Source: Hypholoma sublateritium FD-334 SS-4
Lineage: Eukaryota > Basidiomycota > Agaricomycetes > Agaricales > Strophariaceae
Direction: 5' to 3'
NCBI GenBank assembly: GCA_000827495.1
Contig: KN817544.1
Location: 1 to 64,000, forward strand
Length of the DNA: 64,000 bases
Below the pieces are notes generated by a model that worked only from the letters and a program-made list of their open reading frames with translations, was not told the origin of the DNA and made no database searches. Positions 34,012 through 45,429 of the stretch are shown here, piece by piece. A program made the position numbers and the translations under genes. How positions within the stretch are numbered: the first letter of the stretch is position 1; each line of letters begins with the position of its first letter.

Positions 34012-36041
34012 CTACTCAGGGTTTGCCAAAGTGACCTGATTGAGGTAATCAATGGCTTCCGTCCTGTAGGTATCGTTGCCTGTAACAACGGGAACGAGGC
34101 CATCACTGTAGGTGGCGATGTTGCGCGTGGCAAGGGTGTACTGGGGCCATTGGTACCCAGTAAGGGGGTTGGGGTTGAGGTTGTTCGCAAAGCGAATCAG
34201 GTGGTCGCGCATCTCTCCTCCGGCGTAGACGTTCAGGATGTCAGAGGTATGCACGGATCCAAAGATAGGCAACGGCTTGAAGCGTTTGCTCACTTAAACA
34301 AACGAACGAGTCAAAACTGGCACACGGTGTGCATGTAACATGTACACACAGAATACCCAGACGTTTTGAGTACTGGTGGTGTATTGCAGCAACCAGCGGC
34401 GGGGCGCGTGGAAAAAGATGTCGCCCTGGAGCGCAGCGAGACGTTTGAACTGGGGAGTGAGTGCGTTCAAAAATCCAGTGTCGAATGGAGAACCCTGGGT
34501 GACATCGGAAGGGTACAGGGTTGCGATTTGGGCTGTTTGGGCATCTGTGATGCCAGGCAAGAAGGTGTCTTGGATGTATGTTTTAAATTGGGCGTCGGTG
34601 GTGACATTGACGTTTGCCAAAGAAAAGAGTGTGCCTTCATCGTCACAGTTGCCTGTTACGTACGGGATCGCGGCCACCTTGCCGGCCGCAACAAGTTTTT
34701 GTGGGTTGTCGGTCAAGAACACACCATCAGGCCGAGGGAGCCAAGCCAGATTTAATGACTAGAGTGAGACATTACCTAGTGAGGTCGCTCGGGTGATTAC
34801 TTTCAAAGCGTACCTGGTAATCTAGAAGTCCTGGCGAGTTACCAATGGCAGCTTTGAGAGTGGCGTACGGAGCAGTCCGAAGGCACTGGAGCGTGTCGGC
34901 AGCATTGGAGCATTCAGTATCTTTGACCAGAGCGTCGTAATATTTCTGGCCGTTGGTGATATCACCAACCGGGATGGGAGCACCAGACTCCATAAATGCA
35001 CCGCGGAAGAGACCCTCGGTATTTCCACCATTGGCAAGCATATGAAGAGAAGCCGAAATTGCGCCCGCAGACTCACCCCAGCTAATATTCTGGTCAGTGG
35101 CCATAGACAATTAATTGTACCTGATCCACCAAGAGGCTTACATTGTAACTTTGGTAGGGTCACCGCCAAATTGCGAGATGTATTTCTGGATCCACCGCAA
35201 GGCTTGACGTTCTGTACATACGCATTGTTATAGTGAACGTGACCATCAGATCGGAAGTAACTCACGATCCTGAAGTCCAAGGTTTCCAACCCCTGCACTT
35301 TTAACTTCCTTGCCGCCCAGAAAGCCGAATCCGGTAAGTCTGTAATTCATACTGACATAGATTACAGGTTGCGACAGCGCCTGCGACCGGTCGACAATCA
35401 GACCTCCATCGTACAAAGAAGAGGCCCCAATCTCGAATCCGCCCCCGAAGATCCACTATTTTGTCTATTTGTGAGCAAGATTATTCTGAGGTAGTCGGGA
35501 GGAAGGTTACAGACGACAACCACGGGAAGTTTGTCCGTAGGTTTAGAACCAGCAGGCGTGACGACATTCACCGTCAGACCTGACTGCGATTAGTGTTGGT
35601 GTGAGGCGAGCTCTAGTAATACTTACAGTCTTCGGCGTCTGGGAACACCTGTGCAAATAATGAATTGATCAAAAAGTCAGCGGCATCTGCAGGCAGCCCA
35701 TCGATAATGGCGGGCGGAAGCTTGATGGCCTGTTGACTGCACGTGGGTCCGAATGTAGTCGCGTCGAACATTGTCCCGTTATTGTATGTAATCGGGACAG
35801 GCAAACGGTAGCGTAAATCTCCAACACTGAGTCAAAATTAGACAAAAAAGGGCAGACAGTACGAAAGGACATACGGAGGCTGCGCAAAAGGGATGCCCAG
35901 GAATTTGGTGTTTGTTCCAGAGGTTTTACCAGTGAAGATTGCGCCGTCCATAGTCACTGTCGGTGCGGCACGCCCAACCAGGGGCCCAGCAGATGCCCGT
36001 AATGTGCCGATTGTAAGACACAGAAATAAGGAAGAAATCAT
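34012..36041 (-). CDS. Secreted type-B carboxylesterase/lipase
   Basis: Eight reverse-strand exons (36041-35875, 35826-35627, 35579-35515, 35455-35266, 35211-35142, 35081-34814, 34758-34350, 34292-34012) join to 549 residues. A hydrophobic start (SSLFLCLTIGTLRASA) is a signal peptide. Type-B esterase blocks follow: FLGIPFAQPP, EDCLTVNVVTP, VVVWIFGGGFEIG, VSMNYRLTGFGFL, GLQDQRQALRWIQKYI, and the nucleophile elbow IWGESAG with the catalytic serine near residue 234. The catalytic histidine is in FGSVHTSD near the end. The family includes Candida rugosa-type lipases, sterol esterases and feruloyl-type esterases; substrate cannot be told from sequence. Length equals the family norm and no key residue is missing. 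Confidence 0.9.
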
Positions 36042-37107
36042 TGAAGAAGATATCCAGCGAAGAGCTTGAGGTTCTGCGCTTTAGCTACCCTCCTTTTATA
36101 CAAATTCCCCAACCGTCACGAGGACTTACTTGGAGATCTACTCACATGGATAGACCCAAGCTTAGTAACAGACATAGTTGACAGAGCTCAGCAGTCGGCT
36201 GCAGCGCGATCCAAAGATTCCGGGACCCAAACCACGAAGAGACGAAGTTTCAATAAAGCAGCCACTAGCGTATGACTCCGATGGAGTTCGTTCAGAGATT
36301 GTGGTTTATGATACCATGTTTTGAATAGTTGTTCAATTGCTAGCCGAGGCAAATGATATGTCCCAGCAGTTCGAGGACTGCCCCTGGCCGGAGTACACGC
36401 TTACTGGAGCTGTTGTATGACCACTAAATAGCCAACTCCTTGAGGAAAAGCACAGTTAAAGTTGAACGAGCTGGACAAGCGCAATTTCAAGTCAAGGCAG
36501 TGGCGGCCCTCCATTAATACGCTAGTCCTGACATGTGGCGGTAAGCTTGCGCATGTTAAATAAGCAAACGTGTCGCAGTTTACTCACATTTTCAAGACAA
36601 TCAAAAGCTCGGGGGCATGGCGTCTCAGAGATCAGCATCGCCCGGCGCTCGCCCGCAAAGTGATTTCTTGCAACAAGGTCTGCATGAGCTACAAGAAATA
36701 ACGGAATGTCATTCGTCATCCGTCGGGTGGAAACCAACTCCAGGTGCCAATCAGATGGAAGCCGAGAGCCACAGAGACAGCACAATGGTCGATTTGAACA
36801 GGAGCAGCGGGGCAGCGCTGCGAGCATCGACGGTGCGTGTCAGGCTTCTTGACTTCCATCGCGAATTTTGGCAAACGCAAGGCGGATCACCGAGGAAAAT
36901 CATGAAACGATTCTTCCATTGACAGAGAATGCATTTCAAGGCAGGTTCCATCGAGGAATATCTACATGATTATGCGCCATTCATTGAAACCACAGATGCT
37001 GTAAAAGGACAGAAGACCCGCCGTGCCGATTTGTTGGGGGTGTTTCAAGAGATACGAGGGAAGAAATGAGGGCGTTTCTAGGATAGCTCTAGCCATATAG
37101 GCTTCTA
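36042..37107. other. Intergenic
   Basis: About 1.07 kb between the esterase promoter and the 3' end of the GH128 gene. Frames of about 100 codons overlap on both strands at 36520-36950 with no domain or splice support. Nothing else seen. Confidence 0.5.
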
Positions 37108-38166
37108 TCAATTGATGTAGTTCGCACCAAGCGTGGTAAGGCTTCCATGTGCATCCATAAGGTCTACGCGAATAGTTAGGATGATGTCCGAGTAAACAGC
37201 GGGAGCATCACACTCACTGTATGCCGAACCACTTTGTTTGCGCTGCCATAAACAGTTTTCGAAGTTAGTATATGTCTAACCAAAGAACAGCTCACTCACC
37301 AAAAATGCAAACCAGGAATACCCTTCTATCCAGCTCAAGCTGTCCATGTACGAGGTCGTGTTGACCATGAAGTTGTACACCTCTGTAGAGAGAGATGATT
37401 TTCGTTAGTTACGCAGCCAATATAACAGGACAATACCCACCGGTGTCGTTCAAAGACGTAGAAGCGAACTCCGTTACCCAAAGAGGTCGGCCAGGAAACT
37501 GTGTATGCACCTGTCCGATATATTTGTTGAAGTTCTGAGCACCTGTTCCATACCTAAGATGGAGCGTCAATTATATGAATCGGCGGATCATACCAAGTGA
37601 AGCACCTACCAATGCAAGGGTATGAAGTCAATCGTACAGCCCGAACAGGCTGCTAAGAAGGCAGAAAGCCAAGGTAGCCCCGTCGATCCACTGCTGACTG
37701 CGGGCGCTCCTAATCGAACCCCAGAATTCGACAGCGGGTTGATGTACTGTTTCCACAATGTGGCAGCGTAAGTAGCATTAATATTCGACTGACTAGAGAG
37801 GTCCGGTTCATTGAAACCCTGGGTAAGGCACTTTAGGCCAGAAAAACAGATGAGAAGAGAAAGACAGACCAGTATGGTCTTCGCTCCTTGTGCTTTGACG
37901 ATGGACGCAAAGTTCGCTATACCGCTCGTACCCCATTGCATCGGAATGAAGGGGATGCCCGACTTGCTCAGGTAGTCAGGAGGCGTTGCACCCCAATTGT
38001 ATTGCCAGGACACAACGCTGCTACTGGTGTTTGCCTTCTTAATGTCGACGTTGCCGGGCGTGTCGCCATCTGCGAATGCCAGCCCGCGTTTAATATTCTT
38101 GGAGGCGAGTGTTACTGAAAGTTGGGCAAGAGCAATCAGGAGCAGGAAAGCACGGTACTGAATCAT
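37108..38166 (-). CDS. Secreted GH128-type endo-beta-1,3-glucanase
   Basis: Six reverse-strand exons (38166-37870, 37818-37610, 37553-37441, 37382-37300, 37242-37218, 37163-37108) join to 260 residues. The signal peptide is clear (FLLLIALAQLSVTLAS). The body is the fungal Asl1/GH128 catalytic core: KRGLAFADGD, SWQYNWGATPP, FIPMQWG, GFNEPDLSSQ with the likely acid/base glutamate, GAPAVSSG, FIPLHWYG, LWVTEFAST with the likely nucleophile glutamate, and the closing G-L-N-type tail (GANYIN). Such enzymes cut beta-1,3-glucan and in mushrooms are linked to wall remodelling during fruiting. All phases agree; the fifth exon is only 25 bp. Confidence 0.9.
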
Positions 38167-38633
38167 CTTGAGTCAGCAGGGAGTAGGTGGGGAGACATTT
38201 TCATTCGACTCCTATATAAGCAAAATCGGGAAACCTTTGAAGTGGCCCATCGCGCATCTCGATTTCCCCTTTGAATCTGGTGGTTAGAAAGAATCGAAGC
38301 TGTACCATATGTCATTGGTCGCTATAACGTCCAAGATGAGACGATAGTTCAGAAATGAAGCTTCAATGTCCAATCGGGTTTGAATGGTATGAAAACAGTG
38401 CTTTCCACTGGCTTTCTATGTCGCGGTTGATAGATTTTGAGCGGGCAACGTTGGGGTAACGCAGGACCCAGGTCCAGGGACCAAGGAACAATGTGCACGT
38501 GTGATGTGTGGGGTTCATAGTATTGGTGCCAGTAATGAATGAGTCGCTCTCTCATTTCCTGTGAATGAGATTGTGTTAGAAAAGGGTGACCTTCGTTGTC
38601 CTGGAGTTCATTTTCATGATGGTGTCACTCGAG

Positions 38634-38715
38634 GAAGGAAACCGAAAGTTGGAAGTTTGGAACCCCGCGATCACGAACGCGTTAGATTCTTAGGATCACG
38701 TGCCCATCCTTACGC
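38634..38715. repeat. Dispersed repeat, copy 1
   Basis: Resembles 58965-59040: both read aggaaac.gaaa.ttgga, then ctccgc or ccccgc, gaacgcgt, ggatcacgtg.ccatcctt and end in a cgcg-rich stretch. The two copies are 20 kb apart, in upstream regions of different genes. Confidence 0.55.
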
Positions 38716-39089
38716 GTCGCTCGCGGCGCGCGCGTAGATTCTATTAATAGAAATAGTGCAATCGATCTGCAAGACTGTGCAAGACCATACTAATTCCAGC
38801 ATCATGATTCCCTTTGATGGACCTATGTATTTGCATGGCTATACTCCATTGATAAATAGAATTTGGCTCCCAAATACCAAATACTATTAATATACTGTAC
38901 AGGAATACCGCTGATTAACGTCGGTGGCGCGCTCGCGTGGTCCAGAAACCAGATGCAAGCGCACAGACGTTGAGGCGGCCAGAAGCGGTGAGTGGTCATC
39001 TGCACCAAAGGTGGTCGTACGCGGCACGTTTTTCTCTGTTGATTTATTGAGACGTCGAGCCACAGTCTCTGGTTGGCAAGGACAGCGCG

Positions 39090-39540
39090 TCCGCATTGGT
39101 CGTGTAGCGCGGTTTTGGCAGCACGCGTACATCCACGCGTCGCCGATGTCAGGGACCGTACAACCCAGGTACATAGATTGTATACCGCAGTGCTATAAGT
39201 GCGCTCTCACCCCCGCATCGCCGGTGGCAGCACAGATATTCCGCGCGCACAGTCTATGTAGCGCGGTTTTCCTTCGTCTGCGTATCTGCGATGGCAGCAT
39301 ACGGGCGACGCGCGTACTCATCCTGATAAGCATATTGTCAGCGCTTCCTAATCCATGAGTCGTCGATGGCAGCGCGGCGCGGGCATCCCGCAATCCCAGT
39401 CTGTGTAGAGCAATGCTGACAGTGGTCCCCCGCGTCGCCGCTCGCAATGCGGCCTCCCACGTCGCACCTCCACGGGCTCCGTTGACAGAAACGTGCCTGT
39501 CCCCAGCCAGTGTAGCGTATGCACCAAGCCGCCGGTAGCT
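39090..39540. repeat. Degenerate GC-rich repeat array
   Basis: Two phrases recur with irregular spacing. The first, gtagcg or gtagag after tgt/tat, appears near 39103, 39258, 39401 and 39513. The second, ggcagc followed by acgcg/aca/ata, appears near 39116, 39226, 39291 and 39367. Cgcgtcgccg-type strings lie between. This looks like an old tandem array that has diverged. Confidence 0.4.
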
Positions 39541-39795
39541 CCGCGTGCACATCTCGCGCCCCTGTCCCGCACAGAGCGCATCTCACACCACCCGGTGACA
39601 TCGCATACCCCGTTCGCGCGGCGCCCGCACTGTGTCCGGGTGGCGTCAAGCGCGCTCAGTCTGTTACAGCACCTTAGTGATTTACTATCATCGTAAGTTC
39701 TTAGATTCCTTTTAATTGCGGACCCACTACAATAATTCAACAAATATTCCTCCGTACAGCCTAGGCATAAATATAATCGAAGAAAATTACATTAT

Positions 39796-41042
39796 TTAAA
39801 CTTCCTGCTGGGAATCTTTCGGAGAGATGTGTGAGGGGTTGGACTCGAGACCACCGTCCCGGGACTTCAGAATAATATCCTCTCCGCTGCGTCCCAAAAC
39901 AGTGCGGCTGCCGCCGCCGGCGGAAGTGACGACGAAGGGCCCCATGGTGCTTGCCTGCTCTGTCGTGTTCCGAGACCAAGCATCACCTGTGGAGACTCGA
40001 TACGTTATAAGGACCGGTGCGAGAACCTATACACGGGTGAGATTACATCCCGGCTAAACGAGAAGCTGTACATACCGTCATTGCACCATAGAGGGACTCA
40101 ATTGCTATGGAGGATGCGACATTTGTATGCAAGGTGATTATGAGGGCGATTCCCGTGACAGCAGACAGAGCAGAAGACTCGATTATCATGGCCGAAACCG
40201 AAACATAGCGTTTGGGTAATTTGGATTGGTTGGTGGTTGTCAGGCGCGCACAGTAAATAATGCGCCCCACAATAAGGAGGGTGAGGATGACGTTCAACCC
40301 GACCGACAACGAGAAATAGATAGTGCTGACAGGCAGATTGTTGCCAACATTAAGCAGTCCCGCATGGCCGGATAGCTGAATTAGCAAGATCAGGTTGAAA
40401 GCTATGGGAAGGTAAGTCAATCAAAGTTGGTGGAATAGAAGGGCGGAGGCTATGCACCTATTGAAGTCAAGAACAACATGCAGGCCAAAGTAAAGATCTT
40501 GTACCATTTATTGTAAATGACATGGAATCGATATAGCTATAGAAGAAATTAGCCATAAGAACAACTGTCTGAAGAGATATACGTACAAGCACAACATCTT
40601 GAAACCAGTTGCAGACAGAAAACGAGGCGAGACTCGCATACGCCGGAGCAACGTTACTATTCAATATCTGGTAGGCCACCGGACCGCCAGGTGTATCTCG
40701 GTGGTACACGAATGCCAGGACACAAAATTGGATATTGGTGAGGACCGCGATCAAAAGAGCGATTTGCTGAATAGTCAAGAAACCCATTAACCTCCATAAT
40801 GTGCGAGAATTCTTCTTCGAGCTCCAGAGGAAGAGATTGCGTATGGTCAGGCAGTAGAGAAGGAAGGTGATTCCTAATAGCAGTAATATAATCAGCGACC
40901 AGTGGATCACAAATTATTTGAAGGAGAATTGAAGCGTACCGTAGAATATGCTTTCAAAGGCAATTCCGACGAATAGGGCATTCTCTTCATGAAAGAAGGG
41001 CGATGGCACCGTATCCGGAGGAGGGGCAGCGGGTTGAGACAT
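39796..41042 (-). CDS. Integral membrane protein with about seven TM segments, basidiomycete family
   Basis: Five reverse-strand exons (41042-40940, 40873-40587, 40536-40458, 40401-40076, 40026-39796) give 341 residues. Hydrophobic segments are ALFVGIAFESIFYGITFLLY, IALLIAVLTNIQFCVLAFVY, a segment before FQDVVL, FTLACMLFLTSIAFNLILL, ISTIYFSLSVG...ILTLLI, SALSAVTGIALIITL and a final one near ESLYGAMTVLAPVLI. A polar C-terminal tail of about 70 residues follows. Proteins with this layout and the EN..FVG.AFE..FYG opening are abundant in Agaricomycetes and unassigned; a receptor-like role is often suggested but unproven. It is possibly part of the cluster to the right, but a 4.4 kb gap separates it. 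Confidence 0.8.
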
Positions 41043-42945
41043 TCTCGCCGAAGTTATAGCCTGAGTAAGATTGCTGGGGATCGCAGTCATTGATTATATA
41101 GATACTTGTCCATTGGATAACTTCCCGTGCGAAGCTTTGGCTCCAGACTTGCATCAGATGACACTGACAAGCTCTCAGTGACATCTCAAGGCTGTCCCAG
41201 ATAAAAATAGTTTACTTACTTCTGAATGAGAAACTGTGAAAGGGCCGCGACCCCCAATCACAGTACTTAAATAATCATGTTACGGACCAAAACGCGATGC
41301 CGACAATCGCGCCATTCGGAGGCCCACCTGAAATAAATGAGATCACATCGAATGTGTTTTACATTGGCGTTCTGCGAAGAGTTGTCCGGTATGCCCACCA
41401 GTGGGTGCACTTCAAGCTACGGTCCTTGAGCCTAGTCCGCACATGCGAGTCTTCATAAAAAGTCCCGAAGTTTATGTGCAGTTTGGCTATTCGGAGCACC
41501 CATGGTTGAGGTGGTCACTGCCAGTCGAGGATGAGGGTTTTTGCTTTCGGCAGGTGCCAGGCACGGTCAGAAGCAACACGGAGAAACAAGACTTTCGGAA
41601 AAATCCGAGTGCAGACGGCAAAATGCAAGCACTGTAATGTCCTACTGCTCTCACAGAAAAGCTGTCTCAACAACATATCTACGAAACATCATCCCACCAC
41701 ATAGCAGCCGCACTGGGCAATTAATAGAACAGTTCGCACAGATAGCCGATACCTACGGATCGGGACGAAGTATTTATGCAAAAGAAGGCTATTTGTTGGT
41801 ACTTGCATGGACAGCAATTCAGTATTGTGAATGTGACAGTACGTATCTGATTGGAGACGCACTCTTGGCTTATCCGAACATCCTTGGTGAGCTCTCATCG
41901 CAATTTCTATCTCATTTTATCACCGTCATGTCGCATTTCGTATTGTACTATACTTGTACTGTATGTTCATACTCAGGCTCCGGCGCTGGTGTTAGCCTGA
42001 GTGTTGCATCCTAGTATAATCGAGTTACACGAGAACCTGTTGAAAAAGAGGGCGTGATGTAGTGCGAGGGACACTTTATTCCCATGAAGTCGTCGGTTGG
42101 TCGTCGGGAAAGGCTATAAGAATTCATCAACATTCCTCAGAAGTGAGTGACTCATCGGGAAAAGTCAAGAGTTCATTAGATTCTATTAGACAACGCTTAG
42201 TTATCGCGGTTCTCCTTTTGTTCCGCTTAGGCACGACCACAAGTATCAACAAAGTTGAACAAAGGCAAATAATGATGTGATAATTAAGCCAGGGTCGACT
42301 CAATCCTTGATGTCACTCAAGGGCCGGCTAGTCTAACATCGTAGAACGCACAGCAATGATCAACGCAGACAATAGTTTCAAGTTAGCTTCAAGTTAGCTT
42401 AAGGCCACCTGGCAGTCGCATGTTTAATCCGGTCAGGCGAATGGTTATAGCACGTTGATAGCACGGCGGAGTCCCACAAATAGCCAATACCGTGACTCTC
42501 TGTCCTCGGATTGGGACAAAGCCTTCATTTGATCAGAACCTACTAAGATCCCACCTGACGTGCACCAGGTCTCTCCGCCAATTCGTCGCTTGTGGTTACA
42601 CAGTGGGATATATCCTTAACTCATCAAACACTACATGTCACCTCGCAAATATCTTATACGGTGCCAGAATCAGCCTTCAGCTTCAGGCCCAGGTCTCACG
42701 ACAACCTGAACAAAACAGGCGGCGCGATGAACGGGTAAGAGTTGAATATTTAAATTTCCGAGGACCAAGGTGGAGGTCTAAAACTGCATACTGCACAGAT
42801 CAGAGACGGTCATCATAGAATCTATCTCGCAACAGCCTACATATCAATATTGGGAGCTGCTTGATTCAAAATATCTGTTCCGACAGAATTACGGCACCAT
42901 TAGCATCACTTAGTTTTGTTGTGTGAAATTCAGTGATATGTAGTA
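41043..42945. other. Gene-poor interval left of the MITE
   Basis: AT-rich. The direct repeat aagttagcttcaagttagctt lies at about 42380-42400. Frames at 41401-42014 and 42492-42818 have no domain. No gene supported. Confidence 0.5.
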
Positions 42946-43501
42946 CAGTCGACTCCCTCTTAACCCATACCTCTCGGTGGACAGCCAAAAGTATGGCTTA
43001 TGAGAGAGTATGTACTTAGAGAGTGGTCGGCTGAAAATTTATTTGTCAGCGGTGTTTGCTTCATGTTCTAATCACCTTTCTTCAACCGAAGAAATGCCTT
43101 CTTAGCTTGCTAACTACAGCTTTGAGGAGTTTTGATTTTTTCAAACCTTTTTCTAAAGAATTTCGAGACATTTTGGGGCCTTGGTAACAGTTGGTACACG
43201 ATAGGATGTCATGATTTTAACATATTTTTGACTTATGGAGCTACGCCTATGCTTCCCATCAGTCTGGTCTGTACTTTCAGTGAAATTATTTGGATATTAG
43301 CACCAAATTAGCACAGAATCTGAATTAATTCGGCCCATATACCTATGGGTTTTTCTCCGGAAGGGGTATGGGTTATGGGTTATTGAGGTTGTATGGGTTA
43401 TGGTTTGCATTTCCCTGCGAACCAACTTGGTGGACTGAAAAAAGTATGGGTTATATGGGGGTATGGGTTATGCGGGCTATGGATTAAGAGGGAGTCGACT
43501 G
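42946..43501. mobile_element. Non-autonomous pogo/Tigger-type MITE, 556 bp
   Basis: The left end reads CAGTCGACTCCCTCTTAA and the right end is its reverse complement. The inverted ends continue, with one mismatch, through a further block ending in CCATA (about 25 bp). The dinucleotide TA flanks both sides (42944-42945 and 43502-43503), the target-site duplication of Tc1/mariner and pogo elements. CAGTCGACTC is also the usual start of Tigger/pogo ends. The interior is AT-rich, has no transposase frame and carries several copies of a tatgggttat phrase toward the right end, like subterminal binding sites. It would need a transposase in trans. Confidence 0.85.
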
Positions 43502-43503
43502 TA

Positions 43504-45429
43504 CAGGCAAAATAGTTTTGATACTTCTTATGTGATACTTTTAAGACGCGCCACGGGTTGCATGATGCATCAGGTCAATCCAATCAAGTGGCGCCGCGAG
43601 GTTGTCATTGGCATGCAACGGACTGGAACATACATGAAAAAGGATGCTTTGGCGCACGAGAACTATCTGTAGATATTTATTTGATGCGCACACATTGATA
43701 TGCACATTTGATAGAAAGCTGCAGCGAGTATGAGATTTGATATCAGCATCAGATGTACTACGAGTGTGAAAGTAACCAAACCTTTGCTATTGAATGTCCG
43801 CTACTCATGCGGAGTAGAGGAGGAAGCCCTATGTATATCCTAAACAGGGCGTCCACGAGCAGGTTGACAATGATCCCGCCCGACAAGGGACGCCTATGGG
43901 GTACTGCCGTCAGCGGACTCATTAAAAATGCCGCGGGAGAGCTCTCGCTGAAATCTGCACGGAACAGAACGGGGTGGTATTTGCGTCGCCGTCGCCGTCA
44001 CCGGCGAGCCTGCCTGCATGATCGCGTGGGCGCTGCGGTGTTGATCCACGGTTCCTTGAGCGCTAATAACTTGTGCTATTCATCTATGGGTGGCATGTGA
44101 GTCGATCAGGAGGTCAGGAAGCAGCAGAGGCGGAAGGGAGGAATGCGCACTCGTCCTCCACGATGTCGATGTCGAAGGAGCGCTTCAAGGCGGTCATACC
44201 CATACTCAGGCTGCAGTTTCCCGGTCCGCTGAGTCACGATGTAGGCCTGCGCATGAGATAGGGAAATACGTACACCTGCTCCACAGTATCCTCTTGCCAG
44301 GATCCATTACAGCGCCCAAAGAGAAATGGATCATTATTCCCGCCGCGTGGAACGCGGCGCCGACGCCCGCGAGAACTGGCGCTGGCAGCAGCGCTCGCTC
44401 CACTCACTTCGGCGCTAAGTAGGGGTATGTTTTGTCTACGTTGCGCGCTGCCGCTCTTCAAGCGCCGCGAGCCACGCGAACTGGAACGTGCCGTCGGTGA
44501 TCAGGAGAGATCAAGATGAGACGCCGGCGATCTTACATCATGGGGCACGCTGCGCGGGTTGGCATAGGTTTTGCATTCCTTGACTTCGAGCAGCCCAAGA
44601 TATCATGCACGAAGTGTAAAAGTGGGTGAGTTGAAAATCGTCGTGCCGAGGGCCGCGCGTGAGAATTACGTGCAACACGTGACCGCGACTTACATTTTCT
44701 GTCCCGGACTCGTCCGGTCGAGTCTCGACCAGTCACTGGCACGACACTGCGGCCTCCTCTACATCCTGTCTACATCTCACTCGAGCACTTTAGGACCTGT
44801 ACTCGTCCTGCACCACTGGCTCATGGTGAAATGGTTGAGAATCAATATGGCGCTCATCCCACCGTATCTAGATTCTGCCCGAACATCAACTGGGCTCAGT
44901 TCACATAACCTCGGCGAGCTGCCTCCATAAAAAGCTCGCGCTGTGCCCGGAAAACCCTTGTGCACACCCGACCTAGGAGGTGTCGTCCTCGCGAACAATC
45001 TCTTGCTTAAGGTCACTCTTCGGCGGCGAAAATGGGCTTCGGACGGGTCATTGGCTTTTTTCGGGAAGACTGCGCTGGGCGATGGACACGATGGAAGGTG
45101 TTCGGCTTGTATTCTTGATCTCATCTGGCACCGTTCGTCGTGAACAGTCGAGACGCTTTGCAATGCCTTCATGCAGATAATTACTTACGGGACCACAGCC
45201 CCCGCCGCATGCTCTGCCAGGCAGAACCAATGGACATCGATACCAACACGAATCTTGACCTGGGTCTGTGTAGATCTTACAGATAACCTCAACACAAATG
45301 GAGATTAAGGATTCTGAATAACTTGTCGGGTGACTTATGCACAGCACATACTACTATATCAGCTTGAATTATGACATGTAAGGAAAGGTATGACTAAAAG
45401 TCCTATTCAACAGCAACATTACTACCACA
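43504..45429. other. Gene-poor interval with a GC-richer relic zone
   Basis: Between about 43850 and 45180 base composition rises and overlapping frames appear on both strands, without recognisable domains or splice continuity. This looks like decayed coding or imported sequence. The rest is AT-rich spacer and the 3' flank of the MFS gene. Confidence 0.45.

Larger units (their letters stand above)
38167..39795. other. Intergenic with GC-rich degenerate repeat zone
   Basis: No supported gene. Holds the GH128 promoter, a dispersed repeat (38634-38715) and a GC-rich block at about 38900-39650 with loosely repeated phrases. Overlapping frames there on both strands are explained by high GC and repetition, not by a domain. 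Confidence 0.55.

Noticed and set aside
36522..36951. Overlapping frames of about 100 codons on both strands
   Set aside because: No recognisable family and no way to choose a strand.
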